Of a DNA stretch of 64,000 bases, positions 27,579 to 37,389 are shown one piece after another (within the stretch, counting starts at the first letter, position 1; each line of letters opens with the position of its first letter). The translations under genes were made by a program, and so were the position numbers. The DNA lies in contig JAIPEE010000010.1 of the NCBI GenBank assembly GCA_021737275.1, forward strand, positions 29,078 through 93,077. The letters are read 5' to 3'. The DNA comes from Desulfobacterales bacterium. GTDB taxonomy: Bacteria; Desulfobacterota; Desulfobacteria; Desulfobacterales; JAIPEE01. The notes below the pieces were generated by a model. The model was not told where the DNA came from and did no database searches. It worked only from the letters and a program-made list of their open reading frames with translations.

Positions 27579-28946
27579 ATGACTAAAGATTCATCCGGTT
27601 TTCTTGATGCAGTCTGGACGCTTTTTGCATCCCTCAAGTTAACCATTATTTTATTGATAATACTGGCCATCACCTCCATCATCGGTACGGTCATTCCACA
27701 GAATGCAACCCAGGCCGATTATGTTATGGCATTCGGAGAGTTCCTTTACCAGGTTTTTGATCTTCTGGACTTTTTTGACATGTACCACTCCTGGTGGTTT
27801 CAGCTTATGCTGGTGATGCTGACTATTAATATCACTGTCTGCTCTATTGAAAGGTTATCTGTTACCGGAAAGACAATTTTCAAAAAGAATCCGGATCCGA
27901 ACCTTGCCCGATTTCAGCGGCTTTCAAAAAAGCATGAATTCAGTACCGGACTTGATTCGGATACGATCAAGAAGAAATTCAGATCGGCTGTAAAAAGATC
28001 ACTGGGCTATATTCGTACAGGGGATACGGATAACGGTTTCTATATATATGGTGAAACGGGACGCTGGACCCGACTGGGTGTTTATGTTGTCCATACCAGT
28101 GTTGTGATGCTGCTGGTCGGCGGGATCATCGGCTCCATCTTTGGATTTGACGGATTTGTCACGATTCCCGAAGGTGAAAAGGAAAACCGGATCAGGCTCA
28201 TGAATAATGCCGGTTTCCAGGAGCTGGAATTTGAAATCCGCTGTGATAATTTTGAAGTAAGCTTTTATGATACGGGTATGGCCAAAGAGTTTCGTTCAAG
28301 CCTTGTTATTATCGAAGATGGTCAGGAGACTGTTAAAAAGGATATCATTGTAAATGATCCTCTCCGGTACAAGGGGATCAATATTTTCCAATCCAGTTAC
28401 GGATCCGTGCCATCGGATATTGCGCATTTCAGTTTTACAAACAAGGATTCTGAGCTGGGCTATGATTATAAACTCAAAGTAGGTGATACTGTAGATCTTC
28501 CTGAGGCAATGGGCACGTTTACATTGACCGGATTTACAAGGGATGGGGCTTTTCAGGGACACTCTGTTGGTGAAGCGTTTACTGGTACTCTGGAAAAAGA
28601 GGGTGAAGAGACCATAAATCTTCTTCTTCCCTTAAAATTCCCTACTTTCGACAGGATGAGAGGCGGAAATGAGGTTGTTGCGGTAACCCATTTTGAAGAA
28701 AAATTTTATACCGGCCTGCAGGTAACAAAAGATCCGGGTATATGGGTTGTTTATACCGGATTTCTTTTCATGATTTTTGGCTGCTATATTACTTTTTTTA
28801 TGTCTCACCAAAGGTTGTGTGTAGAAGTAATTAAGGAAAAGGATAGTCATAAAATTATTGTGGCAGGTTTTTCAGATAAAAACAAACCGGGGATGCAGCT
28901 TAAAGTACAAAAGATAGCCGAGCGCCTGGAGAAGATAAAAGATTAA
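27579..28946 (+). CDS. ccsB: Cytochrome c biogenesis protein ResB/CcsB
   Basis: The 455-residue protein has three N-terminal membrane helices (about residues 15-40, 65-90 and 160-185), a large periplasmic domain and a last helix near residue 390. The pattern WTLFASLKLTIILLIILAITSIIGTVIPQ and the late PGIWVVYTGFLFMIFGCYITFFMSHQR are typical of ResB/CcsB. With CcsA it forms system II, which exports haem and attaches it to CxxCH motifs outside the membrane. It lies just before ccsA and the multihaem qrcA. Confidence 0.92.
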   Translation: MTKDSSGFLDAVWTLFASLKLTIILLIILAITSIIGTVIPQNATQADYVMAFGEFLYQVFDLLDFFDMYHSWWFQLMLVMLTINITVCSIERLSVTGKTIFKKNPDPNLARFQRLSKKHEFSTGLDSDTIKKKFRSAVKRSLGYIRTGDTDNGFYIYGETGRWTRLGVYVVHTSVVMLLVGGIIGSIFGFDGFVTIPEGEKENRIRLMNNAGFQELEFEIRCDNFEVSFYDTGMAKEFRSSLVIIEDGQETVKKDIIVNDPLRYKGINIFQSSYGSVPSDIAHFSFTNKDSELGYDYKLKVGDTVDLPEAMGTFTLTGFTRDGAFQGHSVGEAFTGTLEKEGEETINLLLPLKFPTFDRMRGGNEVVAVTHFEEKFYTGLQVTKDPGIWVVYTGFLFMIFGCYITFFMSHQRLCVEVIKEKDSHKIIVAGFSDKNKPGMQLKVQKIAERLEKIKD

Positions 28947-29044
28947 AGTTTAGGCGCGGAATAGATATTTAAATCCATTTTATGTTTTACGGGTAAACTA
29001 AAGACAGTCCTCATGGCTATGATCTTTAATAAGGATAATATCGT

Positions 29045-29872
29045 ATGAACAGTTCAATCATTTTATCAGTCATCACATTCGTATACGGCCTGGCGGCATT
29101 TTTGTATGTGGCGGCCTGGGTATTTAAGAAAGAGAAATTCGGCAAAATAGCGACATGGGTCGTATATATTTCAGTCGTGGGAAATACCGCCGGTATAGCC
29201 CTGAGGTGGGTAGAGACTTATCAGCAGGGGTTTGGGCACGCACCACTTTCAAACCTTTATGAATCACTGGTGTTTTTTGCACTGGTTATAGGCGTACTCT
29301 ATCTTTTTATCGAGAAAAAATATAAACTGCCTGTTATTGGTGTGGTGGCAATGCCGCTGGCATTTCTATCCATTGCATATGCATCTATGGGGCAGAGCAG
29401 TAATATCCAGCCGCTGATGCCGGCGTTGAAAAGTAACTGGCTCATCGCTCATGTTGTTGCCTGTTTTATCGGGTATTCAGCTTTTGCCATCGCTTTTGGC
29501 ATCAGCTGCCTTTACCTTATGAAAAGAGTTAATCCTGATCGTAAGGGTTTTCTTTTTACCAGTACGCCCACACTTTCCATTCTTGATGATCTGACACATC
29601 AGATGGTCAAGTTCGGATTTCTATTCCTCACCGTTGGCATCATTACCGGGGCAGCCTGGGCCAACTCAGCATGGGGACGATACTGGGGGTGGGATCCCAA
29701 GGAGACCTGGTCTCTGATTACCTGGTTTGTCTACGCAGCAATGCTTCATGCCAGACTGGTCAGAGGCTGGCAGGGGAAGCGGATTGCCTATATGTCCATT
29801 ATCGGGTTTGCAGCAGTTCTGTTTACCTATTTCGGTGTTAATCTTTTACCCGGGCTGCACAGTTATCAGTAA
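29045..29872 (+). CDS. ccsA: Cytochrome c biogenesis protein CcsA/ResC
   Basis: The 275-residue protein has eight predicted membrane helices and the haem-binding WWD motif WGRYWGWDPKETWSLITWF. Conserved histidines lie in GFGHAPLSNLYES and LIAHVVACFIGY. It is the partner of ResB/CcsB upstream and completes the system II synthase. This is the second CcsA-family protein of the window, the other standing beside hemA, so the two roles are probably split. The expected beneficiary next door is QrcA with at least five haem c sites. Confidence 0.93.
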   Translation: MNSSIILSVITFVYGLAAFLYVAAWVFKKEKFGKIATWVVYISVVGNTAGIALRWVETYQQGFGHAPLSNLYESLVFFALVIGVLYLFIEKKYKLPVIGVVAMPLAFLSIAYASMGQSSNIQPLMPALKSNWLIAHVVACFIGYSAFAIAFGISCLYLMKRVNPDRKGFLFTSTPTLSILDDLTHQMVKFGFLFLTVGIITGAAWANSAWGRYWGWDPKETWSLITWFVYAAMLHARLVRGWQGKRIAYMSIIGFAAVLFTYFGVNLLPGLHSYQ

Positions 29873-30059
29873 ATGATTTCTCCTTGACAAAAAACGTGTC
29901 ACAAGATAAACAGGCAAATTTAAGGAATGGCGTTATAAAACCCATTATGATCATTTGAATATTTGGCATGCCTGTAACTAAAGGATGTCAAATTTTTTGA
30001 TCGGATTCGGGAAATAACTTAGATATTGTTATAAATCAAAAAAGCGTGACGGAGTGTCC

Positions 30060-30815
30060 ATGACAACATCAGATGACGCAACCAAAAACGGTTCGGAGGA
30101 GAGTGCCGATCAGGCTGAAGCTATAGAAGCAGTGGAAAATGTTGAAGGAACAGCTGCTGAAACAACTCCTGAAACCGAGGAAAAGAAAGAGACGGCAAAA
30201 TGTACTGGCGGCGGCCTCATTATTTTTACTTTCATTGCCGGGCTTGTAATCAGCCTTATTGTCGGCTGGATTATTTTTCCCAAGCTACTCTACTCCAAGA
30301 AAGACCAGCCCATAAATTTCAACCATAAACTCCACCTTGAAGAAGTCGATAACAGTTGTGAAAGCTGTCATTTTTTCCGTGAAGACGGCACATACGCCGG
30401 CGTTCCGACACTGGCCCAGTGTATTGATTGTCACGAGGAAGTTGAGGGCGACAGCCCGGATGAGGAACGCTTTGTAAACGAATATGTTGCAAAGAATAAA
30501 GAAGTTCCATGGTTGATTTATTCACGACAGCCGGATTGTGTTTTCTTTTCCCATGCGGCCCATGTTAAGGGCGCCGGGATGGATTGTCAAACATGCCATG
30601 GTGAAATTGGTGAATCTGAAAGTCTGAAACCCTACGAAGAGAATCGTGTAACCGGTTACAGCAGGGATATCTGGGGTAAGAATATTTCCGGCATTACAAC
30701 ACATACCTGGGAAAGCATGAAGATGGACGACTGTGCCAAATGTCATGCAGAGGCAAAAGTCGAAGCATCAAGCGTTCAGACCAAAAAAGATGCCTGCTTC
30801 GTATGCCATAAATAA
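30060..30815 (+). CDS. qrcA: Quinone reductase complex, multihaem cytochrome c subunit
   Basis: QrcA accepts electrons from periplasmic cytochrome c3 and passes them to the rest of the complex. The 251-residue protein has an acidic, low-complexity N-terminus, one membrane anchor (about residues 52-78) and five CxxCH sites at Cys100, 121, 176, 225 and 246. Qrc as described has six haems. The segment CVFFSHAAH at residue 160 may hold a divergent site or axial ligand. The ATG at 30060 fits the GGAG ribosome binding site better than the GTG six bases earlier. The acidic tail before the anchor is unusual. Confidence 0.88.
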   Translation: MTTSDDATKNGSEESADQAEAIEAVENVEGTAAETTPETEEKKETAKCTGGGLIIFTFIAGLVISLIVGWIIFPKLLYSKKDQPINFNHKLHLEEVDNSCESCHFFREDGTYAGVPTLAQCIDCHEEVEGDSPDEERFVNEYVAKNKEVPWLIYSRQPDCVFFSHAAHVKGAGMDCQTCHGEIGESESLKPYEENRVTGYSRDIWGKNISGITTHTWESMKMDDCAKCHAEAKVEASSVQTKKDACFVCHK

Positions 30816-30872
30816 TAAAGGTTATTAACTACTTTTAAGATAAATTATTAAGTTTGCTAAGGGGTAGCACCT

Positions 30873-33083
30873 ATGAAAATAGACAGAAGATGTTTCTTGT
30901 CACTTGGAATCGGCGCCGCAGCAGGAACAGCATTATCGCCTTTACCCTGGAAATTGATGGACGATTCTTCCATCTGGTCCCAGATGTGGCCATGGACACC
31001 GGTCCCCGAAGATGGTGAATATACATATGTTGACTCTGTCTGCTCACTCTGTCCCGGTGGTTGCGGTATATCTGTTCGCAAGGTAAATGACCGGGCTGTC
31101 AAGATAGAAGGTACAAAGGATCATCCTGTAAATGACGGTGGAATCTGCGGTCTCGGCGTATCCGGTCTGCAGCTTCTTTATGGGCCAACCCGTGTTAAGT
31201 CACCGATGAAGCGAATCGGTGAAAGGGGTGAGGGGCGATGGGAAAAGGTTTCATGGGAAATCGCTATTTCGGCAATTACCAGAGAGTTGAAAGAGCTGAG
31301 AGCTGCCGGTAAAGCCAATACGGTTGGCGCCATTACCGGTTCCGGTCGGGGCACGGTGCCACAGATGCTCAAACGATTTCTTACTGCATACGGATCATCC
31401 AATTTTTTCACTACTCCGACAATCCAGGACGTTTATGCCGAAGCATTTAAACTGATGCACGGTAAAGATGCCGTTCCGGGATTCGATTTTGAAAAGTCCA
31501 CATTTGTACTGAGTTTCGGAAGCGGTCTCATTGACGGTTGGGGTTCTCCGGTTCGTATGATCAGAGCCAACAGTACATGGAAAGATAATGGTACAACTGT
31601 TGTTCAGGTAGAGCCCAGACTTTCGAATACAGCTGCCAAGTCCGACAAATGGATTACAATTAAACCCGGCACAGAAGGTGACCTGGCCTTGGGTATTGCC
31701 CATGTTATTATCAGAGAATCTCTCAACAGCAAGAAGTTTGTTGATAATCATGCCAACGGTTATTTAGGAGCCATTGATGCATCCGGTGTTTTCACACAGG
31801 GTTTCAAAGAACTTATCATGAGCAGCTACGGCCCTGATGCCGTTGAAATGAGAACCGGTGTGGCCGGTTCAGATATCGTCGCACTGGCAAAGGAATTTGC
31901 TACAGCCCGACGTGCAGTTGCTGTGTGCGGTCGTGGTCAGGGGGATAATCCGGCCGATATTAAAGAGGTGATGGCCGTTCATGCACTGAATGCACTGGTT
32001 GACAGCATTAACCAGCCCGGCGGTGTTTATACTGTCAAAGCACCTGACTATATCAAATGGGCCGATGCTGAAATGGATAGTGTTGCCGGAGAGGGGTTCG
32101 CACAGGAGCGTTTTTCCGGTATTACCGATGGCCTGAACGCACTTTTCATTTCAGGTGCCAATCCTTATTACACAATGACAGATACAACTGCTGTAAAAAA
32201 AGTACTGGATCAGATTCCTATGATCGTCAGCTTTTCATCTTTTATGGATGAATCTGCAGCCCAGTCTGACTATATTCTGCCGGATCATACTTATCTTGAA
32301 GGTTACAGGGATGTTGTCGCTGTAAACGGCCTGATGCGGCCGGTGGTTAGTCTGGCCCAGCCTGTTGTTAAACCGCAGTTTAAATCCCAGTCTACCGGTG
32401 ATGTTATCATTGCGCTGGCGAACAGCCTTGAAGGCACTGTTGCCAAATCTTTCCCTTGGCTTAATTATCAGCAATGTCTCAAAGAGACACTGGATAGTAT
32501 GGGGCCGGAGATACAAAAAAATGGATTCTGGGTAGACAAAAAGGCTGCCGCTGAGACCGGAGATAAAAACTTCGGCACCGCATCCGGTAAATTTGAATTT
32601 ACAGCCATTACAGATAATACAACGCCTGCAGAAAGCGGTGGAATCCCGAAACTGAGTTCTATTGAGCTTGCCGGAGATAAAGCATCCTATCCATTGCTGC
32701 TGATTCCGAGTGATTCACTCAGGTTGGCCAATGATACGATTGGTAACCCGCCCTTTATGGTTAAAATTGTTGAAGATATGATACTTAAGGGTAAATCATC
32801 CTTTGTTGAAATCAATCCGGATACAGCCAGAAAATATGATCTGAAAGAGTGTTCCGAGGCGGTTATTACAACACCGGTCGGCAAAGCAACGGTCATGGTA
32901 CATATTTCCGAAAGTATTATGAAAGATGTTGTTGCCATGGCCACCGGTCTTGGTCACACCGCACATGACAAGTACCTTGCAGGTAAAGGCATAAATGTAA
33001 AATCTCTGATTGCTACCGTACAGGATCCACTGACAGGTTATGATGTGGCATGGGGTGCACGGGCAAAACTGACAAAAGCCTGA
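30873..33083 (+). CDS. qrcB: Quinone reductase complex, molybdopterin-oxidoreductase-like subunit
   Basis: The 736-residue protein belongs to the CISM superfamily. It opens with a twin-arginine signal (DRRCFLSLGIGAAAGTALS), so it is exported folded. A 4Fe-4S site follows: Cys57, Cys60, Cys64 and Cys92. The rest has the usual molybdopterin-oxidoreductase domains. In Desulfovibrio the homologous QrcB contains no molybdenum and serves as scaffold and electron path, not as a catalyst. Context (QrcA before, QrcC and QrcD after) favours Qrc over a formate dehydrogenase or polysulfide reductase. Confidence 0.9.
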   Translation: MKIDRRCFLSLGIGAAAGTALSPLPWKLMDDSSIWSQMWPWTPVPEDGEYTYVDSVCSLCPGGCGISVRKVNDRAVKIEGTKDHPVNDGGICGLGVSGLQLLYGPTRVKSPMKRIGERGEGRWEKVSWEIAISAITRELKELRAAGKANTVGAITGSGRGTVPQMLKRFLTAYGSSNFFTTPTIQDVYAEAFKLMHGKDAVPGFDFEKSTFVLSFGSGLIDGWGSPVRMIRANSTWKDNGTTVVQVEPRLSNTAAKSDKWITIKPGTEGDLALGIAHVIIRESLNSKKFVDNHANGYLGAIDASGVFTQGFKELIMSSYGPDAVEMRTGVAGSDIVALAKEFATARRAVAVCGRGQGDNPADIKEVMAVHALNALVDSINQPGGVYTVKAPDYIKWADAEMDSVAGEGFAQERFSGITDGLNALFISGANPYYTMTDTTAVKKVLDQIPMIVSFSSFMDESAAQSDYILPDHTYLEGYRDVVAVNGLMRPVVSLAQPVVKPQFKSQSTGDVIIALANSLEGTVAKSFPWLNYQQCLKETLDSMGPEIQKNGFWVDKKAAAETGDKNFGTASGKFEFTAITDNTTPAESGGIPKLSSIELAGDKASYPLLLIPSDSLRLANDTIGNPPFMVKIVEDMILKGKSSFVEINPDTARKYDLKECSEAVITTPVGKATVMVHISESIMKDVVAMATGLGHTAHDKYLAGKGINVKSLIATVQDPLTGYDVAWGARAKLTKA

Positions 33084-33155
33084 TTATAAAAGATTAAAGT
33101 ATATAGATAGCTATAAAGTTATTGCTGGATGCTAATTAAATAGTATGAGGTTCTG

Positions 33156-33995
33156 ATGAAAGAAGAAGGCAAACACGGTAAAGCCAACAAGTTCGGGATG
33201 GTCATTGACCTCGATAAATGCACGGGATGCGGTTCCTGTATGGTTGCCTGCATGTCCGAAAATAACGTGTCGTTCAAGGAAGATGAATCAGACAAGCGGC
33301 TCAGTATTACATGGATGAAGGTTTACAGAATTACCAACGGTAAAAAATTCCCGGATGCTGAGGAATGTTTTCTGCCGCGTCCCTGTATGCATTGTGAAGG
33401 TGAGCACAGCGGACATTCACCATGTGTTTCAGTTTGCCCTGCAACGGCAACTGATTACAGTACTCAGACCGGTATTGTAAGCCAGATTTATACACGCTGT
33501 TTTGGTTGCCGTTACTGTATGGCGGCCTGCCCTTACCATGCCCGCCATTTCAACTGGTGGGATCCGGTATGGCCCGAAGGTATGGAAAAATTCCTGAGCC
33601 CCAATGTATCTCCGCGTATGCGAGGTGTTGTTGAAAAATGCAGTTTCTGTTTTCACCGCTATCAGCTTGCAAAAGACAAGGCTTATATGGATGGCCGACG
33701 CGAGATCAGAGAAGAGGAATATCAGACAGCCTGCACACAGGCTTGCCCTGCCGGCGCCATTACCTTTGGTGATCTGAACAATAAAAATCATAAGGTATAT
33801 AAACTGGTCAAACCGGATAATAAACATCATGGCAAACCCAGGAACCCGCATGCATTCAGACTGCTTGAAAGACTCAAAACAAATCCCAAAGTTTATTATT
33901 TATCAAGCAGGGATTGGGTCAGGGCAGCCGGTGATAATTATACCGTTGAAGAAAAACGTAAAGGAATCACTTCCGGCTCCGGCTCAGGCCATTAA
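33156..33995 (+). CDS. qrcC: Quinone reductase complex, iron-sulfur subunit
   Basis: The 279-residue periplasmic-side ferredoxin-like protein has cysteine groups for several clusters: CTGCGSCMVAC near residue 22, CMHCEGEHSGHSPCVSVCP, CFGCRYCMAACPYHARHF and a final CSFC...CTQACPAGA set. This is the HybA/NrfC pattern for up to four clusters that carry electrons from QrcA/QrcB to QrcD. It has no signal peptide of its own and would travel with QrcB through Tat. The gene is the third of the operon. Confidence 0.9.
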   Translation: MKEEGKHGKANKFGMVIDLDKCTGCGSCMVACMSENNVSFKEDESDKRLSITWMKVYRITNGKKFPDAEECFLPRPCMHCEGEHSGHSPCVSVCPATATDYSTQTGIVSQIYTRCFGCRYCMAACPYHARHFNWWDPVWPEGMEKFLSPNVSPRMRGVVEKCSFCFHRYQLAKDKAYMDGRREIREEEYQTACTQACPAGAITFGDLNNKNHKVYKLVKPDNKHHGKPRNPHAFRLLERLKTNPKVYYLSSRDWVRAAGDNYTVEEKRKGITSGSGSGH

Positions 33996-34050
33996 TTCCG
34001 GAATTTATTAGATAAACTGATACATGCAAAGTGTAAGGAGCATTTAACTT

Positions 34051-35283
34051 ATGGATTCTGCATTAATACCCAAGGGCGTTAAGCGCTGTCCCCTACCAAA
34101 ATTTGCAATCGGCATTAGCGCAGTCGGTGCGGTGCTGCTATGGGGTGTTTTCGCCATGTTGCTGTGCTGGTTCAAAGGTCTGAATCAGACCAATATGAAC
34201 GATTATTACGGGTTTGCACTTTGGATTTGGGCGGACCTTGCCGTTATCGCACTTGGTGGAGGTGCTTTTTTTACCGGTTTTCTGAAATATGTGGTCGGTA
34301 AAGATGAGCTTAAAAATATTATCAACTACGCCGTACTGATCGGTTTTGTCTGCTACAGTTCAGCATTGTTGATTCTTGCCATTGATATTGGACAACCGTT
34401 GCGCGGATGGTTCATTTTCTGGCATGCCAATGTCCACTCCATGCTGACAGAAGTTGCTTTCTGTCTATCATGTTACTTTGGTGTTCTGACCATAGAATAT
34501 CTGCCACTTATTTTTGAAAACCGTCAGGTTGACAAAGTTCCGTTCTTTCATAATCTGTCACATAACATGCATGAAATTATGGCTGTTTTTGCTGCAACCG
34601 GCGCATTCCTGTCATTCTTCCATCAGGGTTCTTTGGGTGGTGTCGCAGGTGTTCTGTTCGGCAGACCCTTTGCTGAACGCAGCGGTCTTTTTATCTGGCC
34701 GTGGACATTCTTTCTGTTTACATGGTCCGCCGCCGCATGCGGCCCCTGTTTTACGCTGTTGATAACCAAGATGACCGAAGCCATTACAAAGAAAAAACTG
34801 GTTAAAGATAATGTGGTAGATCTGCTGGCCAAGATTGCCGGCTGGATGCTTTTTACCTATATGGTTGCCAAAATTGCCGATACCGTATACTGGGCCATGG
34901 TTACAACACCGGAAAACGGTTTTGCAATTGGTGAGTTTTATTCCAACTGGTTCTATAACTACTGGTGGCTTGCAGCCGAACTTGGAACAGGCGCTGTGGC
35001 AGCTATCATTCTGGTCACCCGGGCCGGGCGTCACAACAAGTTTTCTTTCGTGATTGCACTTATCTCTGCTGTAATTTGTGTATGCCTCAACCGCTGGGTA
35101 ATGGTTCTTCAGGTAATGGCCGTTCCGGTTATGAGCTTTGATACATGGGCGCTTTACTATCCAAGCTGGCAGGAAGTTGCAACAACCATTCTGCCTGTGG
35201 CTTATGGTATTATCCTGATTTCTATCTCATATCGCTACCTGCCGATTTTTCCGCAGGAGCATGAGTTGAATTCAGTAGAGTAA
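34051..35283 (+). CDS. qrcD: Quinone reductase complex, NrfD-like membrane subunit
   Basis: This 410-residue integral membrane protein with about ten helices belongs to the NrfD/PsrC family, which binds menaquinone at the periplasmic face. Features include WADLAVIALGGGAFFTGFL and the HANVHSMLTEVAFCLSCYF helix. With QrcABC it reduces menaquinone with electrons from H2 or formate oxidation, feeding the sulfate respiration chain. It is followed after 63 bp by an additional small membrane ORF on the same strand. Confidence 0.9.
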   Translation: MDSALIPKGVKRCPLPKFAIGISAVGAVLLWGVFAMLLCWFKGLNQTNMNDYYGFALWIWADLAVIALGGGAFFTGFLKYVVGKDELKNIINYAVLIGFVCYSSALLILAIDIGQPLRGWFIFWHANVHSMLTEVAFCLSCYFGVLTIEYLPLIFENRQVDKVPFFHNLSHNMHEIMAVFAATGAFLSFFHQGSLGGVAGVLFGRPFAERSGLFIWPWTFFLFTWSAAACGPCFTLLITKMTEAITKKKLVKDNVVDLLAKIAGWMLFTYMVAKIADTVYWAMVTTPENGFAIGEFYSNWFYNYWWLAAELGTGAVAAIILVTRAGRHNKFSFVIALISAVICVCLNRWVMVLQVMAVPVMSFDTWALYYPSWQEVATTILPVAYGIILISISYRYLPIFPQEHELNSVE

Positions 35284-35346
35284 CTGACCGGGGTATATTA
35301 ACGGATATAAAAAACCGATAATGATCGGTTAGAGAGGAAAGATAAT

Positions 35347-35511
35347 ATGTTCCCGATAATTAGTTTTGAATGGGTTTGGGATATGTCCCACATCGTTTTC
35401 ATGGGGGGGCTATGGTATGCTCTGTCCGTCATCGGCATGGGAATGACCTGGTGCATCATCAAGGCCGTAGTAGACACCTGCCAGGGCAATGCTGCCGGTC
35501 ATCATCACTAA
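35347..35511 (+). CDS. Small single-helix membrane protein at the end of the qrc operon
   Basis: This 54-codon ORF starts at an ATG behind AGAGAGGAAA and ends just before the operon terminator. The product (MFPIISFEWVWDMSHIVFMG..., then LWYALSVIGMGMTWCIIK) has one membrane helix, several Trp and Met, one Cys near the membrane edge and an unusual HHH C-terminus. It lies inside the qrc transcription unit and has a good ribosome binding site, so I believe it is real. It may be a small accessory subunit of Qrc. I do not know a described homologue. Confidence 0.6.
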   Translation: MFPIISFEWVWDMSHIVFMGGLWYALSVIGMGMTWCIIKAVVDTCQGNAAGHHH

Positions 35512-35539
35512 GTTGATGGCAATCTGAATTAAAACAAAG

Positions 35540-35576
35540 CGCTTGGCTGCATAATATTGTGGCTAAGCGTTTTTTT
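35540..35576 (+). terminator. Rho-independent terminator closing the qrc operon
   Basis: The 8-bp stem CGCTTGGC/GCTAAGCG (35540-35547 with 35562-35569, one G-U) is followed by seven T. It places the 54-residue ORF in the same transcript as qrcABCD. Confidence 0.82.
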
Positions 35577-35630
35577 GTTATAAAGGATGAAAACCATTTT
35601 TATCTTATAGCTTAAGGAAAAAACGTTTAA

Positions 35631-36887
35631 ATGGATAAAATAATTGTCGAAGGCGGACGCAGATTAGAAGGTGATGTCAGAATAAGCGGTGCAAAAAATG
35701 CGGCTCTGCCCATTCTTACTTCAGCACTTTTAGCAGATGGCCAGAGCACATATACCAATGTGCCCGACCTGAGAGATATCAGAAGCATAAAGGAACTGCT
35801 TAAAACGCTTGGCGCACAAATCAAGTGTGACGGAAATACAGTCAAAATTGACGGCAGTGGTTTAAACAATCATGAAGCGCCGTATGATCTTGTCCGAAAG
35901 ATGCGGGCATCCATTCTTGTACTGGGGCCCCTTGTGGCGCGTCTCAAAAAAGCAAGAGTCTCTCTGCCCGGTGGGTGTGCCATTGGTGCAAGGCCGATTA
36001 ATCTTCACTTAAAGGGTCTGGAACAACTTGGTGCAAAAATAACACTTGAGCATGGTTATGTGGAAGCGGTTGCTGAAAAATTGATTGGCAATGAAATTTA
36101 TTGCGATGTGGTAACGGTTACCGGTACAGAAAACCTTATGATGGCCGCTGTTCTGGCCGAAGGTGAAACTGTCATCAGAAATGCTGCGCGTGAGCCCGAA
36201 ATTGTCGCACTTGCCGATGTGTTAAGGGATATGGGAGCAAAAATCCAAGGTGATGGCACTTCAATTATCACTATTGAAGGTGTTGAAAAGTTAAACCCGG
36301 TTGAAGCCGGAATTATTCCGGATCGCATTGAAACCGGTACATTTATGGTTGCTGCAGCATTAACTAAAGGCGATATTAATATTCTTGATTGCGAACCGGA
36401 TCACCTTGGTGCGACCATAAATAAAATGAAACTGGCCGGCATTGATATCCGCATAAGCGGTAAAACGATAAGGGTTAAGGGTAATGGGGAAATCCAGAGT
36501 GTGGATATAAAGACCCAGCCGTATCCCGGTTTTCCAACAGACATGCAGGCCCAGGTTATGGTGCTAATGTCCGTTGCATCGGGGCTGAGCATTATTTCTG
36601 AAACCATTTTTGAAAATCGTTTTATCCATGTCAGTGAACTCAAACGTCTGGGTGCTGATATTACTGTTTCAGGAAACTCTGCCATGATCAAAGGAAATCC
36701 CGGCGGGCTTTCAGGCGCACCTGTTATGGCAACGGATCTTAGGGCTAGTGCATCATTAATTCTGGCCGGATTGGTTGCAAAGGGCCAGACAACCATTGAT
36801 CGGGTTTATCATCTGGATCGGGGTTATGATGCAATAGAGAAGAAGTTTTCTGCACTGGGTGCAGCGATTAAGCGGATAAAAGCATAA
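35631..36887 (+). CDS. murA: UDP-N-acetylglucosamine 1-carboxyvinyltransferase
   Basis: MurA transfers enolpyruvate from PEP to UDP-GlcNAc, the first committed step of peptidoglycan synthesis. The 418-residue length is normal. Visible features are [17 protein letters not shown] at residue 18, the catalytic-cysteine loop [12 protein letters not shown] and the C-terminal [14 protein letters not shown]. The cysteine is retained, so the enzyme should be fosfomycin-sensitive in principle. It is followed by a parvulin gene with a good ribosome binding site. Confidence 0.96.
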   Translation: MDKIIVEGGRRLEGDVRISGAKNAALPILTSALLADGQSTYTNVPDLRDIRSIKELLKTLGAQIKCDGNTVKIDGSGLNNHEAPYDLVRKMRASILVLGPLVARLKKARVSLPGGCAIGARPINLHLKGLEQLGAKITLEHGYVEAVAEKLIGNEIYCDVVTVTGTENLMMAAVLAEGETVIRNAAREPEIVALADVLRDMGAKIQGDGTSIITIEGVEKLNPVEAGIIPDRIETGTFMVAAALTKGDINILDCEPDHLGATINKMKLAGIDIRISGKTIRVKGNGEIQSVDIKTQPYPGFPTDMQAQVMVLMSVASGLSIISETIFENRFIHVSELKRLGADITVSGNSAMIKGNPGGLSGAPVMATDLRASASLILAGLVAKGQTTIDRVYHLDRGYDAIEKKFSALGAAIKRIKA

Positions 36888-36910
36888 ATATTTAAAAGGA
36901 GGTAATGATT

Positions 36911-37192
36911 ATGGCTAAAGCAGCAGCACGTCACATTCTGATGGAAGCAAAAGAGGCATGTGAAGACATTAAAAAACAGATTGAAGAGGGTTCGGATTTT
37001 GCTGAAATGGCAAAAGCACATTCACAGTGTCCGTCAGGACAAAGCGGTGGAGATCTGGGTATATTCTCTCCCGGCCAAATGGTTCAGGAGTTTGATACGG
37101 TTGTGTTTAATGATGAAATTGGAAAAGTTCACGGTCCGGTTCAAACACAATTTGGTTATCATTTGATTGAAATTACGATGCGTGAAGAGTAA
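36911..37192 (+). CDS. Parvulin-type peptidyl-prolyl isomerase
   Basis: The 93-residue protein is a single rotamase domain, as in E. coli PpiC: AARHILMEAKEACEDIKKQI, GGDLGIFSPGQMVQEFDTVVF and GYHLIEI. It has no signal peptide, so it acts in the cytoplasm. The ATG at 36911 lies eight bases after AGGAGG. The ATG at 36905 is too close. It probably shares transcription with murA, though a functional link is not evident. Confidence 0.92.
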   Translation: MAKAAARHILMEAKEACEDIKKQIEEGSDFAEMAKAHSQCPSGQSGGDLGIFSPGQMVQEFDTVVFNDEIGKVHGPVQTQFGYHLIEITMREE

Positions 37193-37389
37193 GAAAAAAA
37201 CCACGAAAGACACGAAAAAAAATCATAAAGCAGAAGGTGGGGCTTCGCCCTGCCCGAATGCAATGGAACTCCTATTTTAAAAAGAATTAAAACCCTCACT
37301 GTTCACTATCATTTTTCAGTACGCAGCACTCATCGCTCAGAACTCAGTACTCTCAACGCTTAAAATATCTTTGATAATTATCTGGCAAG

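Noticed and set aside
30873..33083. QrcB as a formate dehydrogenase or polysulfide reductase
   Set aside because: Gene order (multihaem cytochrome, MopB-like, Fe-S, NrfD) matches Qrc.
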